From contig NC_079487.1 in NCBI RefSeq assembly GCF_020520425.1, forward strand, positions 61,667,898-61,731,897: 64,000 nucleotides of DNA, in the 5' to 3' direction. This document shows positions 51,884 through 64,000 of the stretch, in pieces. The position numbers and the translations under genes were made by a program. Origin of the DNA: Spinacia oleracea. Its lineage: Eukaryota; Streptophyta; Magnoliopsida; Caryophyllales; Amaranthaceae. A model generated the notes under the pieces. It saw only the letters and a program-made list of their open reading frames with translations. It searched no databases and had not been told where the DNA came from. Numbering within the stretch: the stretch's first letter is position 1; every line of letters starts with the position of its first letter.

Positions 51884-52129
51884 TTAGACCGACACAGTGG
51901 AGGATAGAATCATAGAATATCAGAGTACTCCATGACTAAGAGAAGCACACTTCCTAGCCCCAAACAAAACAGGGTCACAAGGCCATGACATCATGTGGCA
52001 CAAAGAACAGCAATAACACTTCAACCTTGATCAGTGATATGAATTGATAGAGCTCATTCATGGAAGAACATTACTTCGAAATAAGCAGCTATCTCGTACA
52101 ACTTTCAGACTTTCAGACTCAATTCCATG

Positions 52130-52889
52130 AATCTACTCCCTAAACTCACTTGGCATGTTGTCACCATGAAATTCCTTAAGTTTTGTAGTTGATGTACATC
52201 CCTCGGCAGCTCTTTTAACTGCTCACACCCGTGGACAAGTAATGTTTACAAATTTAAGAGCTTGCATATTGTATTTGGGAATGATTTAATGATAGGATTA
52301 AATGACAAGTCAAGATATCTCAAGTGCTTCAGGTCCCCAATCGAACTTGGCAACTTCTCAAAAGAACTGTATTGAAGTTCTAATATGCGTAAGCAACTGA
52401 AATGAGATATGATCCCCTCAAGAAAGGATTGACTTATATGCTGATTCATTGGATAACCAAATCGGAATGTTCGGGATTTCTTAGCTTTGAGAAGCTCAGT
52501 AGGAAATCCTTGATCTTTTAGAGTATTTGTACAGTCGTATCCCCAAACAATATGCCTTGCAAATTCGGAAACTATCATCTTATCTGGATTAACAATAAAT
52601 ACTAACTATTCACCCAGATTTTCACACCTAGATCATGCAAAAGATGATGCATTTTACACAAGCAGAACATTCCATTAACGTGAGGACTCGGATCTTGAAG
52701 AAGGGACTTCGATACCATTTGCAAGAAGTAAGAGTACCCCAAGTCTTCAATATCCTTATATCTATATTCTAGTGGCAACAAACCAAGTGCACTCCACATA
52801 TATGGTATAATAGTCGTAAAAAAATTCACATCCTTTACAAGTAATGACATAAAAGCAAAACATGGTTTTAAGTGCTGGGCATATACCAA
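52130..52889 (-). pseudogene. Captured NB-LRR (CNL-type) resistance-gene fragment
   Basis: The minus-strand translation gives the winged-helix end of an NB-ARC domain (SALGLLPLEY, DIEDLGYSYFLQMVSKSLLQ, CKMHHLLHDLGVKIW). After a short break come RTFRFGYPMN and LRR repeats (SCLRILELQYSSFEKLPSSI, GDLKHLRYLDLSFNP, FPNTICKLLNL). Further LRR (LLVHGCEQLKELPRDVHQLQ) extends to about 52130. The P-loop and most LRRs are missing and at least two frame changes or stops interrupt it. It has the same orientation as the CACTA genes that surround it. Confidence 0.85.
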
Positions 52890-53594
52890 TCAAGGGAATA
52901 GGGGGGCAGTAGGAAGGGGAAGTTAAGTGGGTGAAATACAAATGAAAAGCAGGCACAAGACATAGCAAGGTAAAGGACAGGAGGAACGGCAAGTTAAGTG
53001 GGTGAAAAACATGCACAGGACAGAGCAAGGTCAACTCATCAATAGCAGACAAATTAACCACCCGATTGAGATAAACAAACGGTCCAATCATCAACTCATC
53101 AAGCCTTGAAATTTTGCTAAAACCCTAAACCTCTGATCCAAAATTTAACAAGAGATTCACAGAGTCACACATATTCAATTCACAGAGATTAACCTTCATG
53201 TTGAATCAGAGAATCACAGTCCAGTAACTGGATGAGGGAACCAGGTGAAAAAAATCAATAAACAGTGAAAAAAACTGAAATCGGAAAAGAATTGAGGTTA
53301 CTGAGCAAAGTAAAGCTGTTACAATAATAATCCGTGCATAATGCGACATTGTAAGATGAACAAGATAGAGCTGGATGGAAAAAAAGAAAAGAAAAGAAGA
53401 TCCAACTTGTTCCTCACAACTCCTTTTTCTGAGTTGTTAATATAATCCTTATTCTTATAAAAAACAATTGCGCAAGAAGAAAGGATGTCTATTTGATGAT
53501 TTTTATTATAGTATGTGAAATACTTAATTTACGCATGTGAATTCACTAATTGGGTACTTTTTTAGTCGGGGAATGACAGATAAGAAACTACGTA

Positions 53595-56500
53595 CTAATC
53601 ATATAGCAACATGCAAACAGAGTTCAAATGATAAGAAATAAGAATAATTACCCTATTGTGTGACATGGACAAGACTTCTTGTGCTAAACGTAGAGATTCT
53701 GTTGAAGCAGTTCCTGTATGACCTACAAGTTGAGCAAATTGTCCAATAAGAGTTGTAAGCAGAAAACTATTCTCTTTAACTTGGGCTTGCAGCTTTCCAT
53801 TTTCCTTCTCAAGTGTTTCATTTTTCTTGCTGAGAGCCGACACGTCTTCTTTCACACTTTCCATCACCACGGTCCTCTCTCGAACTTTCTCATACCCTTG
53901 CTTCCTTAGCACACCATGCACCCCGTAAACGTCGCTCTTTCGAACTCCAAGTCCGTACCTTACAGGGCGTACGAGAATCTGTCCACCATGCATAGTGTCC
54001 TCAAAAGCTGCATTTTCAAGTTCTTGTTCAGGTTTGGTAGGGTCTACAGTCTTCAACATTTCAATCTTAGCCTGTGCATCATCCTACACAACAATTTAGG
54101 ATAATAATATGAATTTCATAAACAAATTAAGAAGCAATCCCATACTGGTTTATCAAATTAAGTAGCTTAATAAATCTATTAAATTTGAACTCATACCACA
54201 AAATCTTCAATGACTGTGCCTGGAAGAAAGGTCCCGTCCTTGCCGGAATGAGACTTTATCCAAAGGGCTAATAAGCTCATTTTTTTTCCATGCTCGTCTT
54301 CCTATATATGAATAGTAATGTAAGAAGTATTAAAGAAAATCTGAACCAGCGTTAATAAAATAAAAGAAGTCATGATTAATACATAATCAGCTTGTTGGTT
54401 CGCATAGCTGTTAGAACCAGATCTATGAAATTGATTTTGAGCGGCCCGTGCAGCCTTTCCATATTCTGAAAGTTTCTGCACTCATATTCAAAGAGATATA
54501 TTAAGAAATAGTTAAGTCTTTTTGGTAAATAAATTAACAAAGATAAAAAAAAAAAAAATCAATTGGCATTATCAGCTCGAAAGAGCGGCCTGTTACAGTG
54601 TTTCTACTTTTCTGAGTCGGTAGAAGGCATGGATTAATGTGTTCTTTACTGAATCTTTATTAGTTAAAGAAAGCAATATCAGTCTTCTAAATCACAACCT
54701 AATTAAGAAACTACGTTTTACCTGCTCATGCCTTTTGTGGGTTATAGGAGTAAAATGTTGTTTTGGTGTCTTACCGTGGCTGAATAACAAGAAAAGGTTG
54801 CGTCACCGGTAGGGCAGGTAGTTCACTTAGTGCTTGCATTAAGAGGGAGGAATGAATAGTTATATCAGTTGATGATCTTATGCATCTATTGAATGTTTAG
54901 GTTCAGAGCTGGGTAATTTTGGTGTTTGGGCTTGAAAGTTGAAACGGGAGGTTTAGAATATTGGGTAATTTTGTTCATATGTACTTACTAGTACTTTTCT
55001 TGAATCATGATTCTTAAGCATTATTCTCTGATCATTTGTAATTTGGCAAATTATACGGACTCAAAGCCATCATATGATGAGTAAAAGGTTCCCTGGTTTG
55101 CACCGGGGATTGAAATAGAACATGAGACTAAGCTCTCAAGCTTGGCAATCTGATCACATAGGTCTGTTGAAGAATGAGTCGGTCACTATTGTCAGTAACT
55201 TGGTTAGGAAAGCAGTAGTGAAAGGCTGTATAAACAGTTGCGCGCTTGTGCCTTTTTAGAGGTCTAAACTCTGGACTCTCTGCATTCTGGGGTGGGGTAA
55301 GCAGAAGCAGAAGCGTGCAAGAAAAAGCAGTAACAAGTTGCACAACCAAAAGCCTAAAACCAGAACGAAAAACAACTTCCAAAAGCCTGAAACCAGAATC
55401 GAAAACTAGCTAACAGGCCACTGAACAAGCAGGAACAAGCTATGCAGTCTTTTAACTTGGTTCATAAGGTTTTTGTCTCAGATGAATGTGCAGATCAGGT
55501 CTATGCAGTTCTGTGCAGTCTGTGCAGATCAATTCTGTGCATTCTATTATGTGCATTATGTGCAGATCAATTCTGTGCATTCTATTATGTGCATTATGTG
55601 CAGATCAGTTCTGTGCAGTCTGTGCAGCCGTTCTCTGCAGTCTGTGCAGATCAGTTATGTGTAGTCTGTACTGTGCAGTCATGGCTTCTTAGTGCTTCAT
55701 CTAATTGCATTTATGTTCTTAGATCTTAATACGGTGTGTGATATACTTTATCTAATTGGTATTGATTTTTCAGATTAAGTATCAGATATAAGATTTAATT
55801 TATTAATTGAATCTTGAAAATTTGAGATAACTGTGATTGAGCTTGAACTAAACACTTATACTTGGGAACTATTACACTTTCATTTGTGAAAAAAAAAAAA
55901 AAACACTCACTCAAAGTTCAATGAAGAATATGGTACTTACTTACCCTTCATCCGAAGCCCAATACTTAACCAACTTTCTCCATTGAGCACTTCTAATTCC
56001 ATGTCGTGGCACAGCATCGCACATCTGAGCGAGTGTTTTCTCATCTGGTTTGTAGTAAGTCACCTTAAGAGAGTGTTTATACTGCCTCCAACTTTTATTG
56101 GCACGCTTTAGGATTTGTTTGTTATATTCCGGATGATCAGGAATAACAAAGCGATCCTTCAGGAAAAGCATTTACTAACATCAGGAAAACAAGACATGCT
56201 TTGAAGACAAAAAGGATTTCATATAGATCATATTTAATAAAATCAGATTGCTTTGTTCCTAGTTCATTGTATATTATTTATAAAACTGACTGAAGCGAAA
56301 AGAATAAAACATACTAAGTACTATGCACTCGTAATCTATATTGGCCGGCAACTTTTTACAACTGAATAACATAAGATTATGAAAAGCAATCTTATGAAAA
56401 GCAATCTTATGAAAAGCTTTCTAGTTGATTTATATTGGCCGGCAACTTTTTACAACTGAACAATCCTACATGCACTAACTTACCAATGGTCAAAACCTCC

Positions 56501-57154
56501 TCCTTGTCATCAAAATCTATATCTACAGGCCAATCCGGATATGACTTCACCCTTAGGGACTTCGATTTTGTTGAGTTCTCTTTTGGTTCTTCATTATTGT
56601 TTTGTTGTTGATTGTTCTGAGAAGCTCTTGAGGATGGTTTAATATGAGTAGAAGGTTGGATAATAGGTGGCATATTGGGTGGCATATTAGGTGAGATATG
56701 ACTAGCAGGCGAGATACGAGGTGGGACATGACCAGAGGAAGTAGAAGGGTGTTTTTGTGATTTTGATGTATTAGAAGGTGGAATACTAGTCGGACCTTCA
56801 GGTGAGATCGTGGATGAAAGCTTAGGTAGGACTTTATCTTTAGTTGTTGCCATAAGTGAACTTGATGGTAAGGAAGTAGGTGGCCTTTTCCATATAGCTC
56901 CAAGTATGTCTTCGGTTTGCAATGCACGTACTCGAACATGGAGGTGCAACCACTGATGTAAGTGTACCTTGTGGAGAAAATGGTCCAAATTTGACAGCAG
57001 TAGATATAGAAGAAACCTGAGATGATTGTGGTTCAGTAGCATGTTTTTTGGTGGGTTGTGATGCATCTTCACTCAAAGATGAGGTATGTGCGGTAGCTGG
57101 ACCATGTGTACCATCTGTTTTAGCAGCAGATCTAACCCTCTTGCGATAAGTCAT
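53595..57154 (-). CDS. CACTA TNP1-like protein with Transposase_24 domain
   Basis: Minus-strand exons, approximate, are as follows. 57154-56480 has MTYRKRVRSAAKTDG, then a Pro/Ser-rich stretch that changes frame near 56950, ending KSYPDWPVDIDFDDKEEV. 56165-55941 has RFVIPDHPEY, NKSWRQYKHSLKVTYYKP and IRSAQWRKLVKYWASDEG. 54480-54390 has KLSEYGKAARAAQNQ and SGSNSYANQQ. 54300-54200 has KKMSLLALWIKSHSGKDGTF. 54080-53652 has DTMHGGQILVRPVRYGLG and a Gln/Glu-rich coiled coil. This order is the Transposase_24 family found as the second protein of plant CACTA elements. The known family role is binding of subterminal repeats, by analogy with TNPA. Frame change in the first exon could be an unrecognised intron or decay. 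Confidence 0.75.
55487..55690. repeat. Minisatellite of TGTGCAGATCA/TCTGTGCA units
   Basis: Irregular tandem copies of TGTGCAGATCARTTCTGTGC, including a 53-bp unit (ATTCTATTATGTGCATTATG part) present twice. Located in an intron-like interval of the TNP1-like gene. Confidence 0.85.
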
Positions 57155-60100
57155 CTTGTACTATATAGCACTGCAAGACAAGTCACACAAAAAATGTAAT
57201 CAGTATTATTCTAATAAATAAATATTATATAACTGCAAAAGAGGTGCCTAACATGAGCTTCATTTCATAGCAGGAGAAACTGGGAAAGAGACAAATAAGC
57301 AGCGATGAAATTTGTCATAAGGTCCACTTCAATACAAATCAGAGTTCAGATTCTGTAACATTGTGGTACTACAGCTCAGAGGATATTAATCATTCTTTTA
57401 CATCGATGTACCAATAGTATCCGAAAAGAACATGAGTTTTTGTCAGAAATATAAGGGAAGAGTTCGAAATTTCAAAGGAACATATTTCCCATTACTTCAT
57501 GATGGTAAGATTTTCAACTCTGTACAATGCTTGAATTGACAGGGGAAATGGATTTTTTTGTCTCTTTTTGATTTGAGAGAGTTGATAATAACCCTGTAAG
57601 TATATTTCTATAATCGAATGAAAATATTTCCCAAGCTTGTTTCACACCAAATACTCGTAGCAGTATCAATCATATCATGCAAGCACCATTTCCGAGTACG
57701 ACAAATAATAGGCACGAAACAAATTTAGTATATAAAATTAGGGTTTCAGACAGAAGAAGGAAGAACAAGCAGCATAAGACAAACCAACAGCACCAGACAA
57801 CTTCAGACAGAAGGGCAGTAAAGGAGAACAGGGCAGGGGGAGAACACCGCGCTCCTTAGTGGATGCAGCCTATGTATTTCACCTATTCAATTTGTCACCG
57901 AACTGTTTTCACATCAATTATTATCACATTCTAATCGAGATATACAATCATCACAGACACAGACACAAACAGCATCAGTGACTGGAAAAAACATATTAGC
58001 ATTGCTTGTTCTAAAGCTGCTCACTTTTACCTCAATCAACCATTTTCAACAATCTTCAATCAAACAAACAAACTCAATAAACATAATGTATATAACGAAT
58101 TGTATGCTAAATTTCAATTCCAATTTCAATTCCAATTTCAATTTCAATTTCAATTTCAACAAGAAGAAGGGCTTCATATGCTAACTAACCGGAAGTAACC
58201 AGAGGACTTAGCCTTCTTACAGTCTTAAACTAGTTTCATTTTTGTCACCCCAAAACCCATTTGTTTGAGCTTGTAGGGTTGTAACCTTATTTGAACTTGA
58301 TGACTCTTATTTGCCTGTGATATCTAAACTTGATCATGTTGATAAACAATCATGGATCCTCTAAAACTATTTGTCAAAGTTATATAAGCTTAAGTTTTGA
58401 TAGTCTTTGTTTAAAGATCAAACATGAAGAATTTGACAAGGGAAATTTGAATACTTGGTATGGTGGTTTGTGTACCAACAACAGAATAGGGGAAGAAAAA
58501 ACAGTATAGTACCTAGCAGTAATAAATAAATATGGGGGTGAATATTTGGGGGGAAGTAAACAGCAAGATCAAGGTAAAAACAGTAATTGCACCATAATGA
58601 CTTCATGAGGGTTCCTCTGTAAACGGGAAATTAAAAAAGCTGGGGTTGTAAACCTAAAAAATGATTCATGCAGATGCAGCAGCAAACTGAAGATTAATGC
58701 AGATGCAGCAGCAAAATCCACTGTGTAGGTGTGTGTTGTGGTTGACAGGTGAAGGAATAACTGGAGTGTGCCAACCGCATAACCCACTGATTGGTTAGGA
58801 AAATGGTAGCAAGATAACACAAAAAATTAGCATACTAGAAGTCATTACTTCACAATATCTTTCAAATGCACTTGTGTTCACTGTGATAGACAACTTAGTC
58901 AACATTATACTTTAAATTATACAGCATGCAACGATTTAATAGAAAACCATGTACAAGGGAAGAGTTGTAGGGTCAAACACGTTCAATTTATATGAGTATA
59001 TTGCAAGAACTAACCTCAGTTTTCTGATAACTTGGGTGAGTGTCAACAAGCTGCGATTAATATGACTTCCAAGAGTATCTTAATTGGAAGCTGCCAAGAG
59101 TCAAACAGCTGAAGAGCTTGATGCCAAATCAAAGAAATCATGCTTCTTGGAATGAAATGAAGAAGTTGAGGAAAAACTTCAGAAGGTTGTAGCAATATCA
59201 AAACAAAAGGACAATCTCCCCCCCCCCCCAGTTTATAAGCTTGGTTTTTTCCTAAATTCCGTTGTAGGAAAAATTCTTGTTCTCTAGGAAGAACCAACAA
59301 CAACAACAACAAAGCCTAGTGCACCTTAACAAGAAACATATAGCCTATTAGATCATATATTGCAAAGATATTCGACTTGTCAAGGCGGTCAGTTTCTGGA
59401 CGACAGTTTCAAATTGGTTTTTCAGGTGGAGTAAAATATTGCTAGGCCTACCGTTTGTCAAGCACGTACTATATGAATTTCTATTGTGGAGATCAACACC
59501 AGGTAGTTAAGTCATCAGTAATAGCACTACAGTAGGTTAGGGAGACTGGGCAACGGGTGTTAAAGAGGAAATACCTAGCATTTTCCTACTGCCTTACAGC
59601 CAATATACAAATGTAAGGTGCAATTCTAACTTTATTCACTAATTACTTGGAGTAAATTCTTCAGTAGTATCTGCTCCTTAATAAAATAATTTGTTTACAT
59701 TAGCTGAGGTTGCATACAGACAGGCTCATATTCAGAATTATATCATTTCTGATCACACCATGTAAAATGAGAAACTGCTGAATGAGGACCAGCATTCAAA
59801 TAGTCTAGCTCTAATTGAAGTTGGTAATTTAGCTCGGTCTTAAGAACAATGTGACACTGGTAACAGGTTTCTAGAAGAAAATAAGGGCCTTAGCAGTTGT
59901 GTATTGGAGGTAAATGGTTCGTCTCAATTGGTTAAAACTGGTTGTCTCATCTGTCTAAACTAATACAGCACGGTCTATAATAGACTAGCTTAACTAGGCA
60001 GTCACGGTCTTCATCATGGGAGTCCGACGGAGAAACAATTTTAAGGATTATTAACTAGTAGAAACGGAAAGTGAATAAGGCAGTGGAGAAAAAGGAACAC

Positions 60101-61379
60101 AAGTACACAAACATTTCATCAAACACATTACAATCAACACGTATAATCATACAAGAATTACTTAGTCAAAACATGTCATATGTCGATCAAATACATTCAG
60201 TACCGTTTAAACAGATCAACGCGGAACACAAGAACTTACTTTGTTTCTCAAATACTCTGGATGTGTTGACAAGTATTCAATCAGAGCGCGCTCCTGTCAT
60301 GTAAACATGAAATACTATTAGACCTAAAAACAATTATTAACTGGCTCATTTGAATAATATTCTTCATACCAACTTTTAAAAACTGACTCATGAGTTATAC
60401 TAGTCAGTCATTATTGAGTTATAGCTAGGTTGTATTTATACTCATGTGATTACAACTCTTGCAGGTCTTTCACAGAAAAATATTAATCAGTTCAGTTAGA
60501 TAAACAACCCCATAGCCTACAAGTTGGTGGCTGAATATTTAAGTTTGACAAAGGCATAACCTTTTAGACCTAAATATTGGCACTGAATGTAAGAGTAGAA
60601 ATAAATGACTGGTTTGGCAAGCATTGCACAGAGCACCACACATCCCTCGGCTTGATTAAAATACAAAATTGCATCCAAAAAGTTGGTCCATTAAATGAAA
60701 AATGTAAGAATACGCATTTATATTTTATATCTCTATTAGCTTTTCAGAGTTCTCCGAAAACTATATAAAAACAATAATGTCTATTAGACATGGGCTAACT
60801 TATGATTTCAGGAACACTCGTCGTGATAAGAAGCAAATGGGATTTATTTCAGATATTTACACTAACTGAATTTCAAGAAAACAGACGTTCAACAACCAAA
60901 AGAGTAACTCATAAGGATTGTGTAAGGAACAGGAGACCAGGGAGTATGATCAAACATGAAAAAAGAGTGAACCACCTTCGTAATAAACTTTATAAAACTT
61001 GTGTAGTATCATCATGAGTCGATAGTCATGAGTCGATAGAATGACTGACTAACTGAACTTTTAAAAACTGACTGACTAACTGAAATTTTAAAAACTGACT
61101 GATTGACTAAATGAACTTTTAAAAACTGACTGACAAATAGAGTAACAAGCAACAACTAACTGACTGAACTTTTATAAGAGCTGACAGAAAATTAGAGTAA
61201 CACAACTGAACTATATATAACTGATTATAACTTGGTAATTCCACCATCCTTAACAATTACAAATCAACAACTATGAAACTCAACTAAAAAGGCTAGAAAT
61301 CATTCAAAATCATTATTTTCTAATACGCATAAACTTTGATAAAGAATTCCATAAAAACAAAACACTTTTATCCTAGAAG
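57155..61379. other. Non-coding interior of the CACTA element
   Basis: No recognised coding region. It holds low-complexity patches: TTTCAATTCCAATTTCAATT repeats (58110-58165), a C-run (about 59217-59228), CAACAACAACAA (59287-59301) and ACTGACTGACTAACTGAAC/TTTTAAAAACTGACTG repeats (61040-61150). It separates the TNPD-like and TNP1-like genes, as expected in this class. Confidence 0.5.
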
Positions 61380-64000
61380 CTACTCATCATCATCATCGTC
61401 GTCGAGTATATCAAACAAGTCCCTAGGCTTAGTCTTAATAACATGAAACCATCCTTTTTGTATCTCATCCTCAATGTAAAAAACTTGTTTCGCTTGAGAA
61501 GAGAAAATAAATGGATCATCTTTCAAATTTTGACCAGTGTGCATTAACTTCGAGAAATTAACACGAACTCTGCCACTCGGGTATGTTTTGAAACCCCTTC
61601 GTATATCAACCCAATCACATCGGAACATTAGAACCTTGAAAGAACCATAATAATCAAATTCTAACATTTCTTTAAGCTTTCCATAATACTCTTGGCCGTC
61701 AGCTTCTACCATAATTCCAGAATTTTGAGTCTTTCGAGATCGCTCACGATCCACCGTGTCAAATTTATAGCCATTGATAATAACTCTTTTCATCCTTTTC
61801 CCACAATTTCTTAAACCACCTGCCAAGGCTTTTCTCAATTTTCCTTCTTTCGTGCTATCATCTAGGTTATTGGCCTATAATTCCAAAAAACTAAGTTAAA
61901 CTCAGATTGATGTATAAAATAGAGAAGGAAACTCCAGATTTTGAAGCATATAACCTGGTTATGCAACCAATCGGGAAATTCATAGATTATCCACTAATTT
62001 TCTTGACCTCCTCCGACTTGATTCTCTTGTCGTTTTGTTGTATGAAGGCACTTTAGAGATTGAGAAAATTGAGTTATTAACATTGTAAGTATTAATACGC
62101 TCAAGAAAATCATTCATAAAGGTACTTACTCAAGCACCGGTTTCATCTCATCTGAATGAAGCAAAACATAGCGATGTGCTTGCTTTAAACTATTCTCATC
62201 AAGACGGACATTTTCTTTCATCCCAACTACACGACCACCAGAGTAGTATAAATAGTTATTGATGTTTGGAACACCATCTTCATTTCTCTTCGGTATGTTG
62301 AATATGGTCTCAACACTTTCTAGATATCTCGAACAAAATGAAATTGTCTCCCATAAAAGGTACCCTTCTGCTATGGATCCTTCTGGTTGCGCTTTATTAC
62401 TTACATGAGATTTCAAAAAGGCCAAGTACCTTGAAATATAATGAAAAAGAATGTGAACGTGAAAGATTAAGACAAGTATTTTTTGATGTATTCTTATTTA
62501 AAAACTATTAAAAAGATATTGAAGTTTAAGATATTTACCTCTCAATGGGATACATCCACCTATAATGAACAGGTCCACCGAGTTTGACCTCATCCACTAA
62601 ATGAATTAGTAGATGCACCATGATTGTGAAAAATGTTGGCAGAAACTCTTGCTCCATCTTACAAAGAGTCAACACAAGCCTCGACTGAATGGTATCTAAT
62701 TCACTTCTTTCAATAGCAGTTGAACATATCTTCTTGAAAAAGTCCGACAATTCATCAAGCAAATCAATTACTTTTGTGGCATTTGATGCTCTTAAAGCAA
62801 CAGGAAGGATATCTTGCATGAGGACATGATTGTCGTGGCTTTTTAGATTAATAAGTTTATGCTTCTTCAAATTCACACACCTTTGCAAATTAGATCCATA
62901 TCCATCAGGAACTTTAAGATTCTGTAGGACATTCAAAAATCGTTATTTCTCTTCTTTAGACATGGTGTATGCAGCCGGAGGCAAATAGTCCTTAGCACGA
63001 TTTGGATGAGATTCGGGCCAAAGATGAGATTTTATGTTCCGTGCTTTAAGGGCCAATCTAGCATTCTTATCATCTCTAATCTTCTCCATACCTAAAAGTG
63101 TTCCTAGGAAATTGTCACATACATTCTTCTCAATGTGCATAACATCTAGATTATGTCTAAGAGGATTATGTTCCCAATATTCTAATTCAAAAAGTATACT
63201 TTTCTTTTTCCACAGAACGACATCATCCTGTTCATCATCATCATCGTCATCAATTTCATCATCTTCTTGTCTCCCTCTTTTTTTAGGAACACTTTTTGAC
63301 TTTCCATAAACATACTTAACTTTTTCTTGTTGCTTCAAAACTTCTGTCCCGCTTGGAGGAACCGGAGCAAGACCATATTCCTCTTTCCCATCGAATAAGT
63401 TTGCTTGAGAACGATAAGGATGATCAGTTGGTAACCATTTTCGATCTCCAGGGTAGATAATTTTACCACCAAAACTATACGCATAACCAGAATCAACACA
63501 AGAAGGGCAAGCTTTATAACCTCTCGTACTCCAACCCGACAACATAGCATATGCCGGAAAGTCATTTATAGTGGAGTCTAAGGCTGCTCGCATTTTAAAA
63601 CTTTTTCCACTATGAGCATCAAAGGCATCTACACCTTCCCACAACAATTTTAACTCATGGATTAGTGGTTGCAAATACACATCAATATCCATACCAGGAC
63701 CAAACTTACCTGGAATGATCAAAGACAAAATGAATGACGTTGACTTCATACAAAGCCATGGTGGCAAATTATAAGGAATCAGGATCACTGGCCATGTACT
63801 GTAACTAGTATTCATCAAACGATATGGATTAAAACCATCACTTGCTAGACCCAATCTAACACTACGAGGGTCTTTGGCGAATTCCTCATATCTTTGATCA
63901 AATTTTTTTCAAGCTTCACCATCTGCTGGGTGACTTATGATCTTTTCATCCTTGCGGTCAAAATGCCATCTCATGTCCTCTGCTGTTTTAGAAGACATGT
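61380..64000 (-). pseudogene. CACTA TNPD/TNP2-like transposase, broken, 5' end outside window
   Basis: Minus strand, partial. From 64000 to 62539 it carries Transposase_21 signatures (RWHFDRKDEKIISHPADGEA, LGLASDGFNPYRLMNTSYST, IPGKFGPGMDIDVYLQPLIH, MLSGWSTRGYKACPSC, HNPLRHNLDVMHIEKNVCDN). It then runs into DUF4218 (LKSHDNHVLMQDILPVALR, EFLPTFFTIMVHLLIHLVDE, GPVHYRWMYPIER). Exon 62429-62130 continues DUF4218 (PEGSIAEGYLLWE). A short exon near 61990 (YEFPDWLHNQ) and 61876-61380 give DUF4216 (FDYYGSFKVLMFRCDWVD, DDPFIFSSQAKQVFYIED). Two in-frame stops are seen: TGA after PADGEA near 63938, where Trp is expected, and TAA after MSKEEK at about 62943. The enzyme is therefore probably inactive. Confidence 0.88.

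Larger units (their letters stand above)
50268..64000 (-). mobile_element. Large CACTA (En/Spm) transposon, left terminus to window edge
   Basis: The terminus CACTACTACAATTTCCG starts at 50268. It is followed by many GGCGTCGAG/CTCGACGCC subterminal units up to about 50640. Minus-strand genes of a CACTA element follow: a Transposase_24-type second protein and a Transposase_21/DUF4218/DUF4216 transposase. This places the visible end at the 3' side of the element. At least 13.7 kb is inside the window; the other end lies beyond 64000. A captured NB-LRR piece lies between the terminus and the TNP1-like gene. Confidence 0.8.

Noticed and set aside
55487-55690. CRISPR-like alternation of repeats
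   Set aside because: Repeats are imperfect, of varied length and without unique spacers of constant size; it is a minisatellite in a plant nuclear transposon.
56553-56939. 128-codon alternative frame in the TNP1-like first exon
   Set aside because: Shadow of the Pro/Ser-rich stretch; it lacks the Transposase_24 continuation that the overlapping frame has.
59217-59228. Poly(C) run as a structural or regulatory element
   Set aside because: Isolated homopolymer within transposon interior; nothing around it supports a function.

Overview
This is nuclear DNA of a flowering plant, almost certainly a eudicot. Genes carry introns, the DNA between them is AT-rich, and transposable elements of nearly every plant class are nested in one another. 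Short repeat styles (TACTCCGT-type MITE ends, LTRs full of GGAAACGGAAATATTG units) make me think of Amaranthaceae/Caryophyllales, but that is a guess.

Host genes. A four-exon beta-expansin lies at 1967-3206 (-). Four copies of a BCS1-like AAA-ATPase gene (AAA_N domain plus AAA domain, two exons) follow: A (7964-10525, -), B (14960-18421, +, pseudogene), C (19169-21132, -) and D (44127-49350, +). A and C resemble each other, and so do B and D. The order A- B+ C- D+ therefore reads as a head-to-head pair that was duplicated in tandem. All four keep one phase-2 intron at the same place. A, C and D are open (522, 518 and 492 residues); B is frameshifted and has lost a conserved block.

Transposable elements. 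A Copia 3' end enters from the left (1-~1150). A CACTA-type terminus is at 3882. Three Stowaway-like MITEs with TA duplications lie in or beside the AAA cluster (9345, 16740, 21675). LINE-type insertions with target-site duplications lie at 12064-12776, 12864-14544 and 22456-23078. A 14.8-kb Copia element (24036-38866) has near-identical LTRs and a decayed interior. Its 5' LTR is split by about 4.6 kb that starts with a perfect CACTA end and holds intron-containing pieces of three unrelated host genes: hexokinase, a TCAB1/WRAP53-like WD40 protein and a SYP2-type syntaxin. Downstream are an Athila-like LTR region, a second LTR of Tat type, microsatellites, and a small Copia element inside the intron of gene D.

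Right end. From 50268 to beyond the window lies one large CACTA (En/Spm) element on the minus strand. It has a terminus and subterminal repeats (50268-50640), a TNP1/Transposase_24-like gene (53595-57154), a TNPD/TNP2-like transposase (61380->64000, with two in-frame stops) and a captured NB-LRR resistance-gene fragment (52130-52889).

The two things most worth attention are the duplicated divergent AAA-ATPase pair and the gene-fragment-carrying CACTA elements. All positions and family calls come from reading the sequence; no database search was run.
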